From NCBI GenBank assembly GCA_029784795.1, contig JAFMAW010000030.1, positions 1-9,035 of the forward strand: 9,035 nucleotides of DNA, read 5' to 3'. A program made the translations under genes and the position numbers. The notes under the pieces are model-generated. The model was not told where the DNA came from, searched no databases, and saw nothing but the letters and a program-made list of their open reading frames with translations. This DNA comes from Nitrososphaerota archaeon. Its GTDB lineage: Archaea; Thermoproteota; Nitrososphaeria; Nitrososphaerales; UBA183. Positions 1 to 5,730 of the stretch are shown piece by piece. Every line of letters starts with the position of its first letter. Positions within the stretch are counted from its first letter, which is position 1.

Positions 1-68
1 GACAGAGCTCTCAGCTCCTCCTCTGAGCCACCCCGGTCGGCCATCAGCAGGAGATATCTCTTGGGCAT
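1..68 (-). CDS. N-terminal fragment of an unidentified gene, downstream of the COG1325 gene
   Basis: Only the first 22 codons lie in the window; the gene runs off the left edge. The ATG (68-66) follows the TAG of the upstream COG1325 gene after a single base, so the two are almost certainly co-transcribed and probably translationally coupled. The fragment begins MPKRYLLLMADRGG and then becomes acidic (SEEEL). That is too little to name a family. COG1325 genes in archaea often neighbour genes for protein subunits of RNase P (Rpp30 or Pop5), and a short start with a hydrophobic strand would fit such a subunit, but this is inference from gene order only. Coding status is supported by the tight spacing and continuous frame. 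Confidence 0.6.
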   Translation of the reverse strand, partial: MPKRYLLLMADRGGSEEELRAL

Positions 69-69
69 T

Positions 70-501
70 CTAGCGCCCCTCCAGCTCCCTGGCGTAGAAC
101 TCCAGCGCCCCGCCCTTCAGCGCGTGGAGCCTCGGCTTTACCTTCACCCTCACCGCGTCCGTCGTCCCGAGCTCGGGTGACCCGGAGACCAGCCGCTGCT
201 TGTCCAGCCGGAGGTAAAGCGCCGAGTGCTCGTCGACATAGGCCCCCAACTCCCTGGCCAGCGCGCCCCGGACGCCGGGGGGGAGCGACGTTACGAGGTG
301 CCTGAATGCCGACGCGGCCGCATCCCCGGTCAGGTGCGCCCTGGTCCTGACGATCTGATTTCCAAAATGCCCATCGAGGGCCTCCCTCTCGAAAGCCTGG
401 GCCCCACCAAGTAGCCTCCCCACCGCTGCCTCGACCTTCCTCTCGTCCTCGGTCGCATGTATCAGGTATGTGACTTCGACGGACGCGATGGGGAGCTTCA
501 A
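70..501 (-). CDS. COG1325-family archaeal RNA-binding protein (predicted exosome-associated)
   Basis: Predicted protein of 143 residues from a TTG start at 501-499. It carries the hallmarks I recognise for the archaeal COG1325/PF01877 RNA-binding family: HATED near residues 15-19, DGHFGN at 43-48, a DEHSALYLRLDKQ stretch at 90-102 and a basic VRVKVKP strand at 117-123. The family is predicted to work with the archaeal exosome and RNase P in RNA processing; a precise biochemical role is not established. The frame stays open upstream to an ATG at 663, but the extra 54 residues are low-complexity, do not match the family start and would cross the promoter. TTG at 501 has a purine-rich GGGGGAGGGAAG just before it and a TATA-like box about 30 bp upstream. 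The gene is first in a minus-strand unit with the fragment at 68-1. Confidence 0.87.
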   Translation of the reverse strand: MKLPIASVEVTYLIHATEDERKVEAAVGRLLGGAQAFEREALDGHFGNQIVRTRAHLTGDAAASAFRHLVTSLPPGVRGALARELGAYVDEHSALYLRLDKQRLVSGSPELGTTDAVRVKVKPRLHALKGGALEFYARELEGR

Positions 502-527
502 CTTCCCTCCCCCGGGGGCGGCGGGCT

Positions 528-535
528 GGTATAAG
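528..535 (-). promoter_or_regulatory. TATA-like box for the COG1325 gene
   Basis: On the minus strand this reads CTTATACC, an AT-rich island in very GC-rich DNA. Its centre (531.5) is about 30 bp upstream of the TTG start at 501, placing transcription start only a few bases before the start codon if the usual archaeal TATA-to-start distance of about 26-27 bp holds. The assignment is inferred from composition and spacing only. Confidence 0.55.
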
Positions 536-583
536 CTCGCGGAGGCACGGGGTCCCGCGGGTGATGAACAACGGTCGGGCTTC

Positions 584-591
584 CTATTAAG
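584..591 (+). promoter_or_regulatory. TATA-like box for the exported protein gene
   Basis: CTATTAAG centred at 587.5, 26.5 bp before the ATG at 614. This is the spacing expected for a leaderless archaeal transcript beginning at the A of the ATG. It also argues against translation from the upstream in-frame ATG at 470, which would lie before the transcription start. Confidence 0.5.
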
Positions 592-613
592 GGCCTTCGC
601 GCTCGCGCCAGCG

Positions 614-1279
614 ATGAAGAGCGCGGCTGCCTTCGCCTTGGTCGTCCTGCTGACGGTGGGCATGGTCGGCTTTCAGTCGTTCCAGCCTCTTCATCCCGGT
701 TCCGCTGTAACGCTGTGGCAGGACCCGGCAGCCCCGAGGCCGTGTTCCGGGAATGTCACGGCCCAGGCGGTGACCGTCGCCGGCTTCGGCCAGTCTCAGA
801 ATGCGGGGTGCGCCTCCACATGGCTCATCCTCCTCCCGAACACTGAGGGAGGGAACGCCGCCGAGGAGCTGGCGTTCTATCAGTCCCACAAAGCCCAGGT
901 CTCCGGGGTCATGCTCGACGACTTCAGCCTCTCAGCCTCGTACTACAACTTCTACTCCGCCCACGTCAACGACTCCTCTATCTGCCCGGTCGTATACCTC
1001 TACATAGTCGGGACGGCCGTCAGGCTGCCCCAGCCCGCCGTCACCGTGGGCGGCGCCTGCCTTGTCCTCGCGGTGACGCCTCCCCCCAACGTCCCCCAGA
1101 ACGCCTCCGCCTGGGAGTCAGAGATCAGGGCGGAGCTCTCCCTGTTGAACGCGCGGAACATACATCTCCTCGCCTATGGCGCGCCGACCTCTTTCTGGAG
1201 CCACATTCCATCCGACTATCTTCAGGCAGTGGCCAGCGTCTCTGCCCAGACGGGCGAGTCCGAGATCCTCTGGCACTAG
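614..1279 (+). CDS. Small exported protein of unknown function
   Basis: A 221-residue protein from ATG 614. Residues 2-20 form a typical signal peptide or membrane anchor: a lysine, then a hydrophobic run of A, F, V, L and G. The rest is soluble-looking, with four cysteines at about residues 44, 66, 124 and 149 (possibly two disulfides) and three N-glycosylation sequons (NVT at 47, NDS at 119, NAS at 163), all consistent with life outside the cytoplasm. A hydrophobic strand WLILLPN at about 70-76, VMLDDF at about 99-104 and HLLAYGAPTSFW at about 184-195 recall alternating strands of a TIM-barrel glycoside hydrolase, with the LDD acidic pair at a strand end, but I cannot assign a family. The longer open frame from ATG 470 is rejected because it adds a non-signal-like leader and overlaps the divergent promoter. 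It is probably a single-gene unit. Confidence 0.72.
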   Translation: MKSAAAFALVVLLTVGMVGFQSFQPLHPGSAVTLWQDPAAPRPCSGNVTAQAVTVAGFGQSQNAGCASTWLILLPNTEGGNAAEELAFYQSHKAQVSGVMLDDFSLSASYYNFYSAHVNDSSICPVVYLYIVGTAVRLPQPAVTVGGACLVLAVTPPPNVPQNASAWESEIRAELSLLNARNIHLLAYGAPTSFWSHIPSDYLQAVASVSAQTGESEILWH

Positions 1280-1341
1280 GCCCGACCCGGGGACGCCCTC
1301 GGCTCCCTAGGCCCCGTCCGGAGCGGCTGCGAGAGTCAACG

Positions 1342-1349
1342 TTAACTAT
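1342..1349 (+). promoter_or_regulatory. TATA-like box upstream of the hypothetical gene and kae1
   Basis: TTAACTAT centred at 1345.5, about 25.5 bp before the ATG at 1371, inside the 91-bp gap between the exported protein gene and the next gene. It is the only AT-rich patch in that gap and would drive a nearly leaderless transcript running into kae1. No terminator-like T run is visible in the gap. Confidence 0.45.
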
Positions 1350-1370
1350 GCGCCGCCCAGCGCCATAGCC

Positions 1371-1892
1371 ATGCCCAGAAAGCTGACCGTGGAGGACGTC
1401 CTGTCGGACGAGCTGAAGAGAGAGATGAACTTGGACACCAGCACCTTCGCGGTCCTGGACGACTGGGACTCGGTCATTAACAGCGTCTATCAGATGCCCA
1501 TCGAGTACGCTGGCTACACCAGGAAGGTGAGCGACATGAAGCTGCTCAAGGAGATGATAGACATCCTGGCGTCGGCCGAATTCGACCATGTGAAGCGGAG
1601 CGAGAGCAGGAAGAAGCAGTTGGCGCAGTTCACCAAGACCCTCAGCATGTACTACAACGTCGTATTCACGAAGGGGGGCAAGAAGACGGGCTACGGGGCC
1701 CTGATCCACTTCCCGAAGCTGAAGTCGGACCCGGACCGCAGCGGAGGGATCGTCCTCGCGGCCAAGATCGTGTTCGAGGGGGGGAGGCACGCGGCCACCT
1801 TCGAGAGGGGGAAGTTCGAGGACTTCCTGGTCGAGGTCAAGCCCTACGTCAACCTGCTGGGCGACCTCTACCGCCAGACCCGCAAGATGTAG
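1371..1892 (+). CDS. Unrecognised cytosolic protein immediately upstream of kae1
   Basis: A 173-residue, highly charged protein with no signal peptide or membrane segment. I do not recognise a family. The N-terminal half (about 1-100) looks helical, rich in Lys and Glu, with a basic patch KRSESRKK near residues 76-83. The C-terminal half has a G-rich, basic turn (KGGKKTGYG, about 101-109), then alternating strands IVLAAKIVFEGG and HAATF followed by an amphipathic helix; this order loosely resembles PC4/Whirly-like nucleic-acid-binding folds, which is speculation. It ends six bases before the kae1 ATG, so the two are probably co-transcribed and the protein may relate to tRNA modification or RNA handling. 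It does not resemble Cgi121 as I know that family. Coding is supported by plausible amino-acid composition, the promoter spacing and the tight gene junction. Confidence 0.72.
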   Translation: MPRKLTVEDVLSDELKREMNLDTSTFAVLDDWDSVINSVYQMPIEYAGYTRKVSDMKLLKEMIDILASAEFDHVKRSESRKKQLAQFTKTLSMYYNVVFTKGGKKTGYGALIHFPKLKSDPDRSGGIVLAAKIVFEGGRHAATFERGKFEDFLVEVKPYVNLLGDLYRQTRKM

Positions 1893-1898
1893 GCAGAG

Positions 1899-2891
1899 AT
1901 GAACCGCCTCGTCCTCGGCGTGGAGAGCACCGCCCACACCTTCTCGGCCTCGGTGGTCTCAACCGACGGCAAGATACTCTCCAACGCGAAGTCGGTCTAC
2001 AAAGCTCCCGAGGGGAGCGGGATCCACCCCTTCGAGGCCTCACAGAACCACCTGGCCGCCGCGCCGTCGGTCCTGGAGGAGGCCATCCGCTCCTCGGGGG
2101 CGGGGCTGGGCGAGATCTCAGCCGTGGCCTACGCCATGGGCCCGGGCCTGGGTCCGTGCCTCCGCGTGGGCGCCGTGGCCGCCCGGACCTTGGCCGCCTC
2201 CCTGGGGGTCCCCCTCGTCCCGGTCAACCACGCGGTGGGTCACATCGAGCTGGGGTGCCTACTGACAGGCGCCAGGGACCCCGTGGTCCTCCTCGTCTCG
2301 GGGGGGCACACCATGATCATCGCATTCTCGGGTGGGAGGTGGAGGATTCTTGGCGAGTCCCTCGACCTCACCCTCGGGCAGCTCCTGGACCAGTTTGGCC
2401 GGCACCACGGCTTGGCCTCCCCCTGCGGCCGCGCCATCGAGGAAGCGGCGTCGAGGTCGTCCAGCTACCTCAGGCTCCCGTACTCGGTGAAGGGTAACGA
2501 CGTCTCGTTCTCAGGGCTCCTGACCGCGTCGAAGACCCTCCTCGACCGGGGCGCCTCCTTCGAGGACGTCTCCTATTCGCTCCAGGAGACCTCGTTCTCG
2601 ATGGTGACCGAGGTCACCGAGAGGGCCCTCGCCTTCACGGAGAAGAAGGAGGTCATGATAGTAGGGGGAGTGGCTGCGAACAGGCGCCTTTCGCAGATGA
2701 TGTCGGCCATGGCCGGTCGGCACTCGGCCAGGGTCCTGGCGGTCCCGCTCGAATACAGCGGAGACTGCGGGGCGCAGATCGCCTGGACAGGGGCCCTTGC
2801 CCACGGGTGCGGGATACAGGTCCCGGTGGTGGAGTCGTCGGTCAGACAGTCATGGAGGCTCGATGTGGTTGACATCCCCTGGCGCAGCTGA
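1899..2891 (+). CDS. kae1: KEOPS subunit Kae1, tRNA N6-threonylcarbamoyladenosine transferase
   Basis: A 330-residue ASKHA-fold protein of normal length that transfers the threonylcarbamoyl group to A37 of ANN-decoding tRNAs (t6A) as the catalytic subunit of KEOPS. Visible motifs: VLGVEST at the N-terminus, GIHPFEASQNH at 41-51, the metal-binding VNHAVGHIE (His111 and His115), VSGGHT at 133-138, GESLDL at 152-157, Asp164 and Gly177 of the substrate pocket, VSFSGLLTA at 202-210, GGVAAN at 256-261 and the metal-ligand Asp289. Oddities relative to Pyrococcus Kae1: the Tyr metal ligand position is Leu132, the usual Asn after the ligand Asp is Cys290, the PGGP loop is PCGR (175-178), and GGNT is GGHT as in bacterial TsaD. 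All core ligands common to TsaD remain, so I expect it to be active. It follows the hypothetical gene by six bases and overlaps bud32. Confidence 0.96.
   Translation: MNRLVLGVESTAHTFSASVVSTDGKILSNAKSVYKAPEGSGIHPFEASQNHLAAAPSVLEEAIRSSGAGLGEISAVAYAMGPGLGPCLRVGAVAARTLAASLGVPLVPVNHAVGHIELGCLLTGARDPVVLLVSGGHTMIIAFSGGRWRILGESLDLTLGQLLDQFGRHHGLASPCGRAIEEAASRSSSYLRLPYSVKGNDVSFSGLLTASKTLLDRGASFEDVSYSLQETSFSMVTEVTERALAFTEKKEVMIVGGVAANRRLSQMMSAMAGRHSARVLAVPLEYSGDCGAQIAWTGALAHGCGIQVPVVESSVRQSWRLDVVDIPWRS
2854..2858 (+). promoter_or_regulatory. Shine-Dalgarno sequence for bud32, inside kae1
   Basis: GGAGG lies within the last codons of kae1, 4 bases before ATG 2863 and 10 bases before TTG 2869. It supports a bud32 start overlapping kae1 but cannot by itself decide between these two codons; 10 bases is nearer the usual spacing range, whereas ATG is the stronger codon. 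Confidence 0.55.
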
Positions 2892-3534
2892 TCCATCCCC
2901 CGGCCGCCTCCTCTACAGGGGGGCCGAGGCTGACGTCGTGCTGGGCGACTGGCAGGGCCTCCCCGCCGTGTTCAAGGTCAGGAAGCCGCTCGCCTACAGG
3001 CTGGCGGTGCTCGACGAGGAGATCAGGCGCCAGAGGACCCTGCGCGAGGGGGAGATGATCCGCTATGCGAAGCGCGCCGGTGTCGCGGTTCCGTTCCTCT
3101 ATCATCTCGACCTCCGCGCGGCCACCCTGGTCATGGAGTACGTCGAAGGCGAAAGGCTCAGGGACCTGGCGGGCTCGATGGAGGAGAGGGAGGCGGAGGA
3201 GCAGTTCTTCAAGTTCGGGGAGGGGGTAGCTCGCCTCCACGCGGCGGGGATGATGCACGGGGACCTCACCACCGCCAACGTCGTGGCCAGGAGGGGGAGC
3301 CTCGTCTTCCTGGACTTCGGGCTGGCCTACCGCACCCGCAGGCTGGAGGACCACGCCGTCGACCTCCGCCTGATCAAAGAGACCCTCGTGGGCGCCCACC
3401 CTGGCATATCCGAGGCCGCCCTGGGCGCGTTCTTCCGGGGGTACGAGGCGAGGGCCGGTAGCGCGAACTTCAGGAGGGTCCACAGCCAGCTCCGGAGCAT
3501 CGAGCGCAGGGGAAGATACGCCAGGGTCGCGTGA
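2863..3534 (+). CDS. bud32: KEOPS subunit Bud32, atypical protein kinase/ATPase
   Basis: About 223 residues from ATG 2863. Bud32 is the small piD261-family kinase whose ATPase activity supports Kae1 in t6A synthesis. Visible: GAEADVVL nucleotide-loop strand (20-27), the ATP lysine Lys38 in VFKVRKP, the helix glutamate Glu62, VPFLYHLD at 76-83, VMEYVEGERLRD hinge at 90-101, the catalytic loop HGDLTTANV (132-140, Asp134 and Asn139), DFGLAYR at 151-157, the EDHAVDL element at 162-168 and a basic RRGRYARV tail. All key kinase residues are present, and the length fits stand-alone archaeal Bud32. The start overlaps kae1 by 29 bp (23 bp if TTG 2869 is used); a frame extension back to ATG 2797 adds 22 Arg/Ser-rich residues foreign to the family. 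It is a separate gene in another frame, not the Kae1-Bud32 fusion known from some methanogens. Confidence 0.94.
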   Translation: MWLTSPGAADPSPGRLLYRGAEADVVLGDWQGLPAVFKVRKPLAYRLAVLDEEIRRQRTLREGEMIRYAKRAGVAVPFLYHLDLRAATLVMEYVEGERLRDLAGSMEEREAEEQFFKFGEGVARLHAAGMMHGDLTTANVVARRGSLVFLDFGLAYRTRRLEDHAVDLRLIKETLVGAHPGISEAALGAFFRGYEARAGSANFRRVHSQLRSIERRGRYARVA

Positions 3535-3555
3535 GACGCGGACTTGGCGGGCAAC

Positions 3556-3563
3556 CTTTATCA
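3556..3563 (+). promoter_or_regulatory. TATA-like box for the rpsO operon
   Basis: CTTTATCA in the 64-bp gap after bud32, centred about 39.5 bp before the rpsO ATG at 3599. This predicts a short leader of roughly 12-13 bases. No Shine-Dalgarno match is obvious in that leader. Confidence 0.5.
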
Positions 3564-3598
3564 GCCCAACGCATAGGACTCGCCTGAGCTCCTGAAGC

Positions 3599-4048
3599 AT
3601 GGCTCGAATTCACTCTCACAGGCACGGCAAGTCTCACCAAACGAGGCCCCCGAGCAGAAGCAATCCTAATTGGGTGACGACCACCCCGGACGAGGCCAAG
3701 AACGCGGCCCTCAAGCTGGCGAAGGAAGGGTCCACCCCCAGCAGGATAGGCCAGGCGCTCAGAGACGACTACGGTGTCCCGCTGATCAAGACCCTGACCG
3801 GCCGGTCGCTGGGGAAGATCCTGGCCGAAGGGAAGGCTGCCCCCAAGATGCCTCAGGACCTCCAGGACCTGATCGAGAGGGCCCACCGGGTCCAGAAGCA
3901 CCTCGGCACCCACCGCAGCGACAGGAAGAACGTGCACTCGCTCGAGCTCGTCGAAGCTAAGATCTACCGGCTCTCGAAGTACTACAAGGCGAAGGGCATC
4001 CTGCCGAGCGACTTCAAGTACACCGCCGTGGTCGCACAGCTGGCCTAG
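3599..4048 (+). CDS. rpsO: 30S ribosomal protein uS15 (archaeal type)
   Basis: A 149-residue protein of the archaeal/eukaryotic S15 length, in contrast to about 89 residues in bacteria. It begins MARIHSHRHGKS, the usual archaeal start. An N-terminal extension (about 1-70) contains the helix-turn region with PSRIGQALRDDYGVP (47-61). The conserved 16S-binding core follows from about residue 83: MPQDLQDLIERA, then HLGTHRSDRKN and the C-terminal helix IYRLSKYYKAKGILP. It binds the central domain of small-subunit rRNA early in assembly. It leads a unit with the DHH nuclease and pcc1, an order seen in many archaea; the next gene starts 15 bases after its stop. Confidence 0.96.
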   Translation: MARIHSHRHGKSHQTRPPSRSNPNWVTTTPDEAKNAALKLAKEGSTPSRIGQALRDDYGVPLIKTLTGRSLGKILAEGKAAPKMPQDLQDLIERAHRVQKHLGTHRSDRKNVHSLELVEAKIYRLSKYYKAKGILPSDFKYTAVVAQLA

Positions 4049-4051
4049 ATC

Positions 4052-4056
4052 GGAGG
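4052..4056 (+). promoter_or_regulatory. Shine-Dalgarno sequence for the DHH gene
   Basis: GGAGG lies seven bases before GTG 4064, in the 15-base gap after the rpsO stop. It decides in favour of the GTG start over the later in-frame ATG 4085 and shows that operon-internal genes here use Shine-Dalgarno pairing. Confidence 0.75.
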
Positions 4057-4063
4057 CGGGCCC

Positions 4064-5470
4064 GTGGCCGACTTCGAAGGGCTCATGGCGCGCTACAGGG
4101 CGATGGGACCCGGCCTGCTGAAGCTGTCCGCCGATGGGAAGAGGATTCTCGTAGTCACCCACATAGACGCCGACGGCCTCTGCAGCGGCTCGGCCGTGTT
4201 CGCGGCGCTCAAGCGAAAGGGGGCCAACGTCGCCCTGCGCACCGTCCCGGACCTGGACGCGAAGACGATCGGCGCCCTGAAGGAGCTGGGCTACGAGTTC
4301 AACATCTTCACTGACCTGGGGTCCACCCTGGTCTCGGAGCTCGAAGCGGCCTTCGGGGACAGGTTCCTAGTCATCGACCACCACCAGATCTCCGAGGCCG
4401 ACATCCGCAGCCCTTGCGTGGTCAACGCCTGGGCCTTTGGGTTCGACGGGGGGAAGGAGGCGTGCTCCTCGGCGATGGCCTACTTCTTCGCCGCAGCCCT
4501 CGACCCGGCCAACGCTGACCTCTCTCCCCTCGCCGTGGTGGGCGCCGTGGCGGACCGCCAGGACTCGGGACCTGGGAGGTCGCTCGGCGGCCTCAACAGG
4601 GCGGCCCTCGGGGACGCCCAGACCCGCGGCCTTGTCTCCATGACCACCGACCTCATGTTCACGGGGCGCGAGACCAGGCCGGTCCACGAGGCCATAGCCC
4701 TCACTTCCACGCCGTTCCTGAAGGGTTTGACCGGGGGGAGGGACGCGGTCCTCGCTCTGCTCCATCAATCCGGCCTATCCCTAAAGGACGGAGGGACCTG
4801 GCGCACCATATCTTCGCTCTCCCAGGACGAAAAGAAGAGGCTCATCGAGGTCCTGGCGGGGGTCGTGAGCTCTCAGGAGGGCGCAAGCGAGGCGCTGTCA
4901 GGCATGTTCGGCGAGGTCTACACGTTGCACTTCGAGGACGCCTTCACGCCGCTCAGGGACGCCAGGGAGTTCGGCACGCTGCTGAACTCTTGCGGCCGGA
5001 TGGGCGCCTCGGGGATAGGCATCTCGGTCTGCCTGGGGGACAGGTCCCAGGCCCTGAAGGACGCCATGAAGACCCTCTCCGAGTACAGGGGAGGAATCAA
5101 CAAGGCGCTGAGCGGGCTCACCTCTGAGCCGTCCAGGATGGAACGGCACGGGAGCCTGGTCTTCGTGAACGGGGAGGGGCTGGTGGACGAGAACCTGCTG
5201 GGGCCCGTGATCTCGATACTGACGTCTACCCCCGAGTTCAAGGACAAGGTGGTCGTGGGGCGGGCGACAGCCAGGGGCTCAGACCTCAAGATCTCCTCGA
5301 GGGTAGGGGATGCGTTCGCCGGGCCGGTGAACCTGGGCCTCATCATGAAGGAGGCCGCGGAGGCTGTGGACGGGGTGGGGGGAGGGCACGAGATGGCGGC
5401 AGGGGCCAAGATACCATCCTCCAGAGGAGACTCCTTCTCTAGGGCCGTCCTGGCGAGGGTGGCCGGTTGA
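4064..5470 (+). CDS. Archaeal RecJ/GAN-like DHH-DHHA1 phosphoesterase
   Basis: A 468-residue protein from GTG 4064. The DHH catalytic domain shows HIDADG (33-38), TDLGS (83-87), the signature DHH (105-107) in VIDHHQIS and AVADRQDSG (161-169); the C-terminal DHHA1 domain ends with GGGHEMAAG (439-447), its substrate-binding motif. All metal-ligand motifs are intact, so it should be an active Mn-dependent nuclease or phosphoesterase rather than an inactive Cdc45-type relative. Archaeal members include single-strand-specific RecJ-like exonucleases and GAN, which binds the GINS replication complex; which of these this is cannot be read from sequence. Its place between rpsO and pcc1 matches a conserved archaeal gene order. 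It overlaps pcc1 by 4 bp, giving translational coupling. Confidence 0.92.
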   Translation: MADFEGLMARYRAMGPGLLKLSADGKRILVVTHIDADGLCSGSAVFAALKRKGANVALRTVPDLDAKTIGALKELGYEFNIFTDLGSTLVSELEAAFGDRFLVIDHHQISEADIRSPCVVNAWAFGFDGGKEACSSAMAYFFAAALDPANADLSPLAVVGAVADRQDSGPGRSLGGLNRAALGDAQTRGLVSMTTDLMFTGRETRPVHEAIALTSTPFLKGLTGGRDAVLALLHQSGLSLKDGGTWRTISSLSQDEKKRLIEVLAGVVSSQEGASEALSGMFGEVYTLHFEDAFTPLRDAREFGTLLNSCGRMGASGIGISVCLGDRSQALKDAMKTLSEYRGGINKALSGLTSEPSRMERHGSLVFVNGEGLVDENLLGPVISILTSTPEFKDKVVVGRATARGSDLKISSRVGDAFAGPVNLGLIMKEAAEAVDGVGGGHEMAAGAKIPSSRGDSFSRAVLARVAG

Positions 5471-5721
5471 GGACCAGGGTCGAGCTGCGGGCCGGCTGCT
5501 CAGACCCGAAGGCCCTGGAGAGCCTGATGTCCGTCCTCGCCCCGGACAACGAGGGCGCGCCCAGGGGGATGAAGCTGACCTCGGTGGCGGAGGGGGGCGC
5601 CATGAAGATCACCATAGACTCGGCCTCTGCCTCCAGCTCGATCTCGACGGCGCTGGCAATCCTCAAGGACCTGGCGCTCTTCGAGGGGGTATGGCTTTTA
5701 TCGCATTCGGAGCGGGGCTGA
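5467..5721 (+). CDS. pcc1: KEOPS subunit Pcc1 (probable)
   Basis: An 84-residue protein from TTG 5467, whose start overlaps the DHH stop as TTGA. A purine-rich GAGGGTGG (5455-5462) lies four bases upstream. Pcc1 is a small dimer-forming KEOPS subunit that binds Kae1. The fold pattern fits: a first strand TRVELRA, a helix ending in the characteristic LAPDNEG (24-30), a strand MKLTSVAEGG, a strand AMKITIDSAS, then a helix SISTALAILKDLALFE. Length, gene position after the DHH gene and the LAPDN motif support the call. The last helix is unusual: the RA...N..LR residues typical of Pcc1 are not seen, so this is a divergent member, or possibly a Pcc1 paralogue (Pcc2). The serS promoter lies in its last codons. 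Confidence 0.75.
   Translation: MRTRVELRAGCSDPKALESLMSVLAPDNEGAPRGMKLTSVAEGGAMKITIDSASASSSISTALAILKDLALFEGVWLLSHSERG
5695..5702 (+). promoter_or_regulatory. TATA-like box for serS, inside the pcc1 3' end
   Basis: CTTTTATC is centred about 32.5 bp before the serS ATG at 5731 and is the only T-rich run in the neighbourhood. It predicts a leader of about six bases. It lies inside the pcc1 coding sequence, so serS may be expressed both from this box and by read-through from the rpsO operon. Confidence 0.55.
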
Positions 5722-5730
5722 GATAGCGCC

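Noticed and set aside
502..663. N-terminal extension of the COG1325 gene to ATG 663
   Set aside because: The extra 54 residues are low-complexity, not part of the family start, and would run through the TATA-like boxes; the TTG at 501 fits the family start and promoter spacing.
1280..1341. Possible terminator hairpin after the exported protein gene
   Set aside because: The GC-rich stretch shows only short, imperfect complementary runs (such as GGAC and GTCC) and no following T run, so it is not distinguishable from background.
1125..1937. 270-codon open frame on the minus strand
   Set aside because: It crosses the exported protein gene, the 1371 gene and the kae1 start, with Arg/Gly/Pro-rich or Leu/Val/Asp-rich shadow composition and no motif. 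Long antisense frames are expected in DNA this GC-rich.
1899..3534. Kae1-Bud32 fusion protein
   Set aside because: The two frames differ, kae1 has its own stop, and bud32 has its own GGAGG and start. No sign of a programmed frameshift site was seen.
2842..3600. 252-codon open frame antisense to bud32
   Set aside because: It is a complete shadow of bud32, whose kinase motifs are unambiguous; the antisense product has no recognisable domain.
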